From: Patescibacteria group bacterium
GTDB taxonomy: Bacteria; Patescibacteriota; Minisyncoccia; Phycocordibacterales; XYD1-FULL-46-19
Direction: 5' to 3'
Assembly (NCBI GenBank): GCA_030917625.1
Contig: JAUPUJ010000023.1
Location: forward strand, 1 to 8,813
DNA length: 8,813 nucleotides
Made by a program: the position numbers and the translations under genes. The notes beneath the pieces were generated by a model. That model saw only the letters and a list, made by a program, of their open reading frames with translations, was not told the DNA's origin and searched no databases. The stretch's first letter is position 1; each line of letters starts with the position of its first letter. Shown here piece by piece: positions 1-5,693 of the stretch.

Positions 1-1
1 C

Positions 2-1474
2 ATTTTATTTGATATTGGTCAGCCGATGCATATTTTTGATGCTGATAAAGTGACTGGGGCTATTTCTGTGAGGTTGGCTAAAGAGGGTGAATCAATGACC
101 ACTTTAGATGGTAAGGTTTTAGAACTAAGTCACGAAGATTTAATTATCGCTGATGAAAAAAATGTTTTGGCTTTAGCTGGGGTGAAGGGTGGCAAAATAG
201 CAGAAGTTGACGATGGCACTACTAATATAATTATAGAATCAGCTAATTTTGACCCAAAGATGGTTAGGCGTAGCGCCACCAGTCACGGTATTAGAACAGA
301 TGCCGTTAAGAGATTTGAAAACAATTTATCGCCTATGTTTGCAGGATTAGGTTTGAATAGCATATCTCTTCATATTTTAGACTTATTGCCAGAAGCTAAA
401 TTTGGTCCGATTACAGATGAATACGAGTCGCCTCAGGTAGAAAAAACTATTAATATTGATATTGACTATATTCAAAAACGATTGGGCTTAAAAATAGCTG
501 ATACTGATATTTTAGATATTTTTAAGCGTCTTCTTTTCAAGCCACAACAGACAGGCTCCAGTATCGTAGTGGTTGTACCTCTTTATAGACTCGACATAGA
601 TGAGCCAGATACTCTGGTTGAAGAAGTGGGACGTCTGTATGGCTACGATAAAATCCCTAGTGTTTTACCTAATAAAAATAGTTATGACAACGATAGTAAA
701 AATTTTCTAGCTGCTCAAAAACTGCGTGAAGTTTTATTTGGTTTAGGTTTTTCTGAAATTTATGGTTATACTTTTTCGGCTACAGGTCCCGTGGAACTAG
801 CGAATCCTCTGGCTTCCGATCGTCCTTTTTTGCGAACTAATCTTTCAAATTCTATTAAAGAAAAAATAGCTTTAAATTTAAAATCAGTTTTATTTGATAC
901 TGATACAGTGGCTATTTTTGATATCGGTACCGTTTTTGACGACGAGAAAGAAAATATTAATGTCGCTATTGGTATAGGAAATACTAAATCTAAATTTCAT
1001 ACTAATAATAAAACTATCGATTTAGTTATTTCTAAAATTAAAGAAGTTTTTTTGGTTGATGTGTCCCCGTTTGTAATAAAAGGGGAATTAGAAACCATTA
1101 TGGAATTTCCTTTAAATCTTCTATCCGAAGTTTCTAATGAAGTTGAAATTAATTTACATGATTTTATAAAAGATAGTGTTGCCTATGAACCAGTTTCGCT
1201 TTACCCAAGAATTATTCGTGATATTGCTTTGTTTGTGCCGAAAGACACTGTTGTGGATATAGTTATGGAGACTATTAAAAATAAAGCCGGCAATTGGCTC
1301 ACAATTGGCCCTGTTTTATTTGATGAGTTTACAAAAGAGGGTGATGTAAAAACTTCACTGGCGTTTAGATTAGTTTTTCAAGCTAAAGATAAAACTTTGG
1401 AAGATAAAGAGATTAATGAGGTGATGGCAGGGGTGTATGAGGAGCTTAAGAATCAAGGTTGGGAAGTGAGATAA
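2..1474 (+). CDS. pheT: Phenylalanine--tRNA ligase beta subunit, C-terminal part (5' end outside window)
   Basis: This is the beta chain of the cytoplasmic (alpha-beta)2 phenylalanyl-tRNA synthetase, which charges tRNA-Phe with PheS. The frame is open from base 2 and reads ILFDIGQPMHIFD, the family's GQPMHxFD motif, so the Met at base 26 is internal and the N-terminal part of the protein lies upstream. Numbering from that Met, residues 1-125 are the B3/4 editing-domain half (LAGVKGG, then RFENNLSP where RFERGxDP is usual). Residues 138-212 are the B5 domain (DEPDTLVEEVGRLYGYDKIP). Residues 225-305 are the start of the catalytic-like core (NPLASDRPFLRTNL, FDIGTVF). Residues 392-482 are the FDX-ACB anticodon-binding domain (YPRIIRDIALFV, LFDEF, SLAFRLVFQ, KTLED). 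The stretch between FDIG and FDX-ACB is only about 90 residues and I cannot find the usual HPGRSA-like segment, so the core looks compacted. pheS is probably upstream, outside the window. The product call is very secure. Confidence 0.97.
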   Translation: MLFDIGQPMHIFDADKVTGAISVRLAKEGESMTTLDGKVLELSHEDLIIADEKNVLALAGVKGGKIAEVDDGTTNIIIESANFDPKMVRRSATSHGIRTDAVKRFENNLSPMFAGLGLNSISLHILDLLPEAKFGPITDEYESPQVEKTINIDIDYIQKRLGLKIADTDILDIFKRLLFKPQQTGSSIVVVVPLYRLDIDEPDTLVEEVGRLYGYDKIPSVLPNKNSYDNDSKNFLAAQKLREVLFGLGFSEIYGYTFSATGPVELANPLASDRPFLRTNLSNSIKEKIALNLKSVLFDTDTVAIFDIGTVFDDEKENINVAIGIGNTKSKFHTNNKTIDLVISKIKEVFLVDVSPFVIKGELETIMEFPLNLLSEVSNEVEINLHDFIKDSVAYEPVSLYPRIIRDIALFVPKDTVVDIVMETIKNKAGNWLTIGPVLFDEFTKEGDVKTSLAFRLVFQAKDKTLEDKEINEVMAGVYEELKNQGWEVR

Positions 1475-1511
1475 AATGTTATTAGAACACACTTCAAAAA
1501 TAGTTTCTATA

Positions 1512-1548
1512 GTCTAAAATAGAGGCTAAGTTCTCTTCATTTTTAGAC
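1512..1548. repeat. 8-bp perfect inverted repeat between pheT and gyrB
   Basis: GTCTAAAA (1512-1519) and TTTTAGAC (1541-1548) are perfect reverse complements. A smaller nested pair, AGAG (1521-1524) and CTCT (1533-1536), allows a two-part hairpin with an internal loop. It lies 38 bases after the pheT stop. The right arm overlaps the putative gyrB -35 by one base and then occupies the -35/-10 spacer. CCCC rather than a T-run follows, so it is not a canonical intrinsic terminator. It could be a weak 3'-end hairpin for pheT mRNA or an operator for gyrB. A chance repeat in AT-rich DNA is also possible. Confidence 0.4.
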
Positions 1549-1564
1549 CCCAATATGCTATAAT
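1536..1564 (+). promoter_or_regulatory. Putative sigma-70-type promoter of gyrB (extended -10)
   Basis: A perfect TATAAT (1559-1564) is preceded by TGC, giving the extended -10 form TGN-TATAAT. A weak -35-like TTCATT (1536-1541) sits 17 bp upstream, matching the consensus TTGACA at three of six positions. The expected start is near A1571, giving a 5' leader of about 29 nt that is almost entirely A/U before the ATG at 1600. A second TATAAT at 1578-1583 has no -35 partner and no TG extension, so it is less likely. This promoter suggests gyrB is transcribed independently of pheT. Confidence 0.6.
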
Positions 1565-1599
1565 GAGAGCACAAATTTATAATAATTACTCTATAAAGA

Positions 1600-3660
1600 A
1601 TGCCTAAAAAAGCCTTAAATACCGACCGTCAGTATGGTGCCGATGATATTGTTGTTCTAGAGGGCCTAGAGCCCGTTAGGAAGCGTCCTGGTATGTATAT
1701 TGGGTCTACTGGACCTGAGGGACTTCATCACTTAGTGGTGGAGATTTTTGATAACTCTCGAGATGAGGCGATGAACGGCTATGCTGATGAAATAGAAATC
1801 GCTATTTTGCCAGGAGATGTAGTGCGGGTGGTGGATAATGGGACTGGTATCCCTGTTGATAAGCATAAAAAGACTGGAGTTTCGACTTTGGAAACTGTAA
1901 TGACAGTGCTACATGCTGGGGGTAAGTTTGAAGGGAAAAATTATCGTATTTCTGGTGGTTTACACGGAGTGGGAGCTTCGGTGGTAAACGCTTTGTCCGA
2001 GTGGCTTGTAGCTGAAGTCCATCGAGACGGTGTTAAATCTCGCCAAGAATATCGACAAGGTAAAAAGCAATATGATGTGAAAAAAGTAGGTAAGTCCGAT
2101 AAGCACGGTACTATTATCACTTGGAAATCAGATGCGACTATTTTCTCTGAAACAATTTACGATTGGCCACGGATTGTAAATCATATTCGAGGTCAGGCTT
2201 ATTTAGTTAAAGGGGTTCGAATGAGAGTGATTGATGCCAGAGGGTATACGGGAAAAATTGATACCGATGAGATTTTTTACTTGAGCGAATTGGGTCTTGA
2301 GGTTCCAGCTCAAACTTTCTATTTTGAAGGTGGTCTTTTATCTTTGATTAAATTTTACAATCAAAAAGAAAAAACTGTTCACAAAAATATTTTCTATGTT
2401 GACAAGTCTTCTGCCGATGAAATTGAAGTGGAAATTGCTTTGCAATATGTCGATGATTTAGATGCTAAAGAAATTACCTATACTAACAACACCCGAACCC
2501 CTGAAGGCGGAACTCACTTAACAGGTTTTAGAACTGCCCTCACTCGAACTTTAAATGAGTACGGCCGGAAAAATAATTTAATTAAAGAAAAGGAAGAAAA
2601 TCTAACTGGAGATGATGTGCGAGAAGGTATAGTATCGGTTATTTCTGTGAAGTTGCGAGATCCGCAATTTGAAGGTCAGACTAAAGCAAAACTGGGTAAT
2701 GTGGAAGCCAGGGGAGCGGTAGAGTCTGTTTTTGGTGAAGCTTTCTCAGCTTTCCTTGAGGAAAATCCAGATGATGCCAAATTAATTGTTGGTAAGTCGA
2801 TGCTGGCTTTAAAAGCGCGTAAGGCAGCTAAGGCGGCTAAAGATTCTGTTCTGCGTAAAGGGGCTTTGGATGGTATGACTTTACCAGGAAAACTGGCTGA
2901 TTGTCAGACTCGAAAAGCCGAAGAAGCTGAGCTCTTTATTGTGGAGGGAGATTCCGCCGGTGGTACAGCGAAGACTGGTCGCGATCGTCGGACTCAAGCT
3001 ATTTTACCTCTACGAGGAAAAATCTTAAACGTAGAAAAGGCTCGCCTCGATAAGATGTTGGCTTCTAAGGAAGTTAAAGCGGTAGTGATCGCTCTCGGTG
3101 CTGCTATTGGTGATACTTTTAATATTGATAAACTTCGCTACCATAAAATAATTATTGCTTCTGATGCGGACGTCGACGGCGCTCACATTAGAACTTTGAT
3201 GCTAACTTTGTTTTATCGTTATTACCGACCTCTAATCGATGCTGGTCACTTATATATTGCTATGCCTCCTTTGTATAAAATTAAAAAGGGTAAAGATTTA
3301 TCTTATGCTTATACTGAAGAGGAAAAAAATAAAATGGTCGCTGAACTTGGTGGGATGACTCAAGAGAAAGAAGCTGAAGTTTTAGATATTGATGAAGTGG
3401 TAGTCGTGGAAGAAACAGAAGAAGTAGTGAATAAGAGAAATAGTAAAATTTCTTTGCAACGATATAAAGGACTAGGAGAAATGAATGCTGAAGAATTGTG
3501 GGAAACTACCATGAACCCAGCCACTAGAGTTTTAAAAAGGGTTAATATAGAAGATGCTGAAGAGGCGGATAAAGTTTTCGATGTGTTAATGGGTAGCGAC
3601 GTGGAACCTCGCCGGCTATTTATTCAGACTCATGCCAAGATGGCAAATATTGACGTTTAG
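1600..3660 (+). CDS. gyrB: DNA gyrase subunit B (type IIA topoisomerase ATPase subunit)
   Basis: The ATPase/TOPRIM subunit of DNA gyrase works with GyrA to introduce negative supercoils. It has 686 residues, between the short (~640) and long (~800) bacterial forms. The GHKL ATPase is near residues 20-215: catalytic E48 and Mg-binding N52 in EIFDNSRDEA, DNGTGIP (79-85, Thr where Arg is usual) and GGLHGVG (119-125). The transducer follows, with the QTK loop at 360-362 (QTKAKLGN). TOPRIM has EGDSAGG (449-455), PLRGKILNVEKAR and the metal-site DADVD (522-526). The tail has QRYKGLGEMN (620-629), LWETTMNP and EPRRLFI. An acidic stretch near residues 586-616 lengthens the link between TOPRIM and tail, at the place where gamma-proteobacterial GyrB carries a large insert. 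An in-frame TAA at 1594-1596 fixes the ATG as the start. No Shine-Dalgarno is visible upstream. ParE is the alternative, but GGTAKTGRDRRTQAILPLRGKILNVE and the MANIDV ending are GyrB-like. Confidence 0.96.
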   Translation: MPKKALNTDRQYGADDIVVLEGLEPVRKRPGMYIGSTGPEGLHHLVVEIFDNSRDEAMNGYADEIEIAILPGDVVRVVDNGTGIPVDKHKKTGVSTLETVMTVLHAGGKFEGKNYRISGGLHGVGASVVNALSEWLVAEVHRDGVKSRQEYRQGKKQYDVKKVGKSDKHGTIITWKSDATIFSETIYDWPRIVNHIRGQAYLVKGVRMRVIDARGYTGKIDTDEIFYLSELGLEVPAQTFYFEGGLLSLIKFYNQKEKTVHKNIFYVDKSSADEIEVEIALQYVDDLDAKEITYTNNTRTPEGGTHLTGFRTALTRTLNEYGRKNNLIKEKEENLTGDDVREGIVSVISVKLRDPQFEGQTKAKLGNVEARGAVESVFGEAFSAFLEENPDDAKLIVGKSMLALKARKAAKAAKDSVLRKGALDGMTLPGKLADCQTRKAEEAELFIVEGDSAGGTAKTGRDRRTQAILPLRGKILNVEKARLDKMLASKEVKAVVIALGAAIGDTFNIDKLRYHKIIIASDADVDGAHIRTLMLTLFYRYYRPLIDAGHLYIAMPPLYKIKKGKDLSYAYTEEEKNKMVAELGGMTQEKEAEVLDIDEVVVVEETEEVVNKRNSKISLQRYKGLGEMNAEELWETTMNPATRVLKRVNIEDAEEADKVFDVLMGSDVEPRRLFIQTHAKMANIDV

Positions 3661-3676
3661 TTTTTATTCTTATTTT

Positions 3677-3771
3677 TAGAAACTTCTTTTTTAGAGCACA
3701 CATAATTTTCTGCTGAAAATTTGCTCCACTCGAGCCGTCGCTCTGCTCAAGGCTCTAAAAAAGAATTTCTA
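3677..3771. terminator. Large structured inverted repeat between convergent gyrB and thrS (possible bidirectional terminator)
   Basis: Arms 3677-3697 and 3752-3771 pair over 20 bp with a single bulged C at 3683. The inner 14 bp (TTCTTTTTTAGAGC, 3684-3697) are perfect. The base of the stem includes the thrS stop codon (3769-3771). Inside the loop are a 7-bp hairpin AATTTTC-TGCT-GAAAATT (3704-3721), extended by GAGCA (3694-3698) with TGCTC (3722-3726), and a second hairpin GAGCC (3732-3736) with GGCTC (3751-3755). These inner stems compete with the long stem for the same bases. The loop is locally GC-rich (about 60% over 3721-3756). Position between converging genes suggests transcript ending on both strands. 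However, the T-run is on the 5' side of the stem on both strands, the reverse of a canonical intrinsic terminator, so function is uncertain. Confidence 0.5.
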
Positions 3772-5520
3772 TTTGTTTTCTAATTCAGATTTTAGTTTAG
3801 TGGCTAGGTCTTCAAAGGATAGATCTATGTCTTTTTTACCATCCCGACTTTCTAAAGTTAGATTACCCGAATCTTTTTCTTTATCTCCAATAACTATAGT
3901 GTAGGTGATTTTTTCGCTTTTAGCTTTGTGAATACGTTTACCTAAGGAGTCGCCGGATGGGAACAATTTAGTGCGAAAACCTTCGGCTTTTAACTTATTT
4001 AAAATTTCAGTCGCATAGTCTTCGTGACTTTCAGCTACTGGTAAAATAGCAATTTGGACAGGGGAGAGCCATAAGGGGAAGGCGCCATTAAAATGCTCTA
4101 GCATGATAGCCATAAAACGCTCTAGGGAGCCCGCGATAGCGCGATGGATCATGACAGGTGTCACTTTTTTACCGTCGCTGGCTGTGTATTCTAGTCCAAA
4201 TCGCTCTGGCATCACAAAGTCTATCTGAGCTGTAGCTAGTTGGCGTTCCCGACCTAATGAATCTTTAAACATGAAGTCTAGTTTTGGACCGTAAAAAGCG
4301 GCTTCGCCTTCTACTTTTTTATAATTTAAACCTTCAGTTTTGGCGACATTTTCCAACATGGTTTCAGCGGTATTCCAATTCTTTTCTTGACCTAAATATT
4401 TATCAAGATTTTTAGAATCTCGTACCGATAAAGACACCCAATATTTGCCGTCTTCGAACATGTTTAATAAACCATAAAACTCTTTTATCACTTGAACAAT
4501 ATTCCTGACCTCTGTTTCTACTTGGTCCATAGTACAAAAAACATGACCATCATCTTGGGTAATGCTCCGGACTCGAGCTAGGCCCATGAGCTCACCTGCT
4601 TGTTCGTCACGGTAAACCATAGTCGTTTCTGAAAAACGTAGTGGTAGGTCACGGTAGCTCCTCATTTCTGAGGCATAAATTTGAGTGTGGTGAGGGCAGT
4701 TCATGGGCTTCATTACAAATTCCACATCAGACACACCTTTTACATGAAATAAATCATCTTTAAATTTTTCCCAGTGACCAGAGGTTTCGTACAAATCTTT
4801 TTTAGTAATATGGGGAATGGTGACTGCTTCATAACCAAAACGAGCTTGAATGGAATTTATTTTTTCCATAATCAAGTTACGAACCAAAGTCCCTTTAGGA
4901 GTAAACAGTGGTAGGCCGGCTCCAACTAGTTCGGAAAAAGTAAATAAACCAAGCTCTTTGCCTAGTTTGCGGTGATCTCGTTCTACAGCTTCTTGTCTTT
5001 GGGTTAAATAAGTATCTAATTCGTCTTTAGTATTGAAAGCCAGTCCATAAATACGAGTCAACATTTTATTATTTTCATCTCCGCGCCAGTAAGCACCAGC
5101 AATACGATCTAGTTTAAAAGAGTCAGGTGTGATGTCGGTATTAGGGTTTTCAGCGTGGCCTCCTCGACAGAGATCGGTAAAATTACCAACAGTATATAAA
5201 GTAATAGCTTCACCTTTTTCAGTAATTTCTTTAATCAATTCTTGTTTATAGTCATTGTCACTGTATTCACTTAAAGCTTCATCCTGAGCTATTTCAACTT
5301 TACTAAAAGTAGACCAAGATGGTAATAATTCCCGCATCTTAGATTCGATTTTTTCTAAGTCATTTTCTGATAGGGGGGTGCTAAATTCAAAGTCGTAATA
5401 GAAACCATTGTCGATGGCTGGCCCGATAGTGTTTTTAGTGTCTGGGTAAAGCTCAAGGACAGCTGCCGCTAGGAGGTGGGCCAGGGTATGGCGCTTGTGT
5501 TCTAGGTTGTGGTCATTCAT
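3769..5520 (-). CDS. thrS: Threonine--tRNA ligase, short form without the N-terminal TGS domain
   Basis: This class II synthetase charges tRNA-Thr in the cytoplasm and clears mischarged Ser-tRNA. It has 583 residues against about 640 in E. coli. The protein starts directly in the N2 editing domain: HTLAH (H11, H15) and DLCRGGH (C118, H122) supply the usual editing-site residues. The catalytic core (about 190-480) has the motif 2 region (SETTMVYRDEQAGEL, R304), zinc ligands C275 (MNCPHH), H326 (QDDGH) and H459 (PVMIHRA), and RQLATAQIDF. The anticodon-binding domain (about 485-583) has SLGKRIHKAKSEKITYTIVIGDKE. In-frame TAA codons 24 and 30 bases upstream of the ATG (5542-5544 and 5548-5550), with no ATG, GTG or TTG between, fix the start and show the missing TGS domain is not a start-choice error. 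No Shine-Dalgarno is visible. The gene converges on gyrB and lies 173 bp downstream of dnaE on the same strand. Confidence 0.97.
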   Translation of the reverse strand: MNDHNLEHKRHTLAHLLAAAVLELYPDTKNTIGPAIDNGFYYDFEFSTPLSENDLEKIESKMRELLPSWSTFSKVEIAQDEALSEYSDNDYKQELIKEITEKGEAITLYTVGNFTDLCRGGHAENPNTDITPDSFKLDRIAGAYWRGDENNKMLTRIYGLAFNTKDELDTYLTQRQEAVERDHRKLGKELGLFTFSELVGAGLPLFTPKGTLVRNLIMEKINSIQARFGYEAVTIPHITKKDLYETSGHWEKFKDDLFHVKGVSDVEFVMKPMNCPHHTQIYASEMRSYRDLPLRFSETTMVYRDEQAGELMGLARVRSITQDDGHVFCTMDQVETEVRNIVQVIKEFYGLLNMFEDGKYWVSLSVRDSKNLDKYLGQEKNWNTAETMLENVAKTEGLNYKKVEGEAAFYGPKLDFMFKDSLGRERQLATAQIDFVMPERFGLEYTASDGKKVTPVMIHRAIAGSLERFMAIMLEHFNGAFPLWLSPVQIAILPVAESHEDYATEILNKLKAEGFRTKLFPSGDSLGKRIHKAKSEKITYTIVIGDKEKDSGNLTLESRDGKKDIDLSFEDLATKLKSELENK

Positions 5521-5526
5521 GTAAAT

Positions 5527-5554
5527 ATCATAACAGAATTTTTAGTTTTATGAA
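5527..5554 (-). promoter_or_regulatory. Putative thrS promoter placed for a leaderless or near-leaderless mRNA
   Basis: On the minus strand, TATGAT (5532-5527) preceded by TGT makes an extended -10 that matches TATAAT at five of six positions. TTCATA (5554-5549), matching TTGACA at four of six, sits 16 bp upstream. Only six bases (ATTTAC) separate the -10 from the thrS ATG, so transcription would be expected to start at or next to the A of the start codon. The absence of a Shine-Dalgarno upstream agrees with that. AT-rich DNA gives chance matches, so this remains a prediction. Confidence 0.45.
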
Positions 5555-5590
5555 GAGGGGTAGATTTAGCTTTTGTTTTCTAAAATACAT

Positions 5591-5651
5591 TTTTAAAAAG
5601 GGTCTGCTTTAGATCTGAATTTTTGTATTAGCAAAGTTAATTTTAAAAAGG
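5591..5651. repeat. 11-bp direct repeat TTTTAAAAAGG, two copies 50 bp apart
   Basis: TTTTAAAAAGG occurs at 5591-5601 and again at 5641-5651, exactly 50 bp apart, in the dnaE-thrS gap. The second copy is the inner end of the left arm of the 17-bp inverted repeat plus the start of its loop. A looser pair also occurs: GGGGTAGATTTAG (5557-5569) and GGGGTAGGTTTGG (5654-5666). These pairs suggest the gap contains partly duplicated sequence, although low complexity could explain some of it. Confidence 0.45.
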
Positions 5652-5684
5652 TAGGGGTAGGTTTGGGTTTTAAAATTAACTTTG
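5632..5684. repeat. Perfect 17-bp inverted repeat with a G-rich loop, just after the dnaE stop
   Basis: CAAAGTTAATTTTAAAA (5632-5648) is the exact reverse complement of 5668-5684, separated by a 19-nt loop. The loop has no C on the plus strand and carries four G-runs (GG, GGGG, GG, GGG), so it is C-rich in a dnaE-direction transcript. The stem begins nine bases after the dnaE stop codon, as expected for a 3'-end hairpin that stabilises or ends the dnaE mRNA. The stem has only three G/C pairs and CTAATAC rather than a T-run follows it, so it is not a typical intrinsic terminator. A protein-binding palindrome is an alternative. Confidence 0.55.
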
Positions 5685-5693
5685 AGGGAATTC

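Noticed and set aside
26..28. ATG at 26 as the pheT start
   Set aside because: The same frame is open upstream to the window edge and encodes the conserved GQP part of GQPMHxFD, so this Met is internal.
1476..1517. 13-codon ORF right after pheT
   Set aside because: Too short, no ribosome site, and it ends inside the inverted repeat. Nothing supports translation.
5528..5590. 20-codon ORF (minus) just upstream of thrS, as a possible leader peptide
   Set aside because: No Shine-Dalgarno, no threonine codons for attenuation, and its end overlaps the predicted thrS promoter.
5521..5693. T-box riboswitch upstream of thrS
   Set aside because: No T-box core motif (AGGGTGGNACCGCG-like) and no terminator/antiterminator pair next to the ATG. 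The palindrome lies near dnaE instead.
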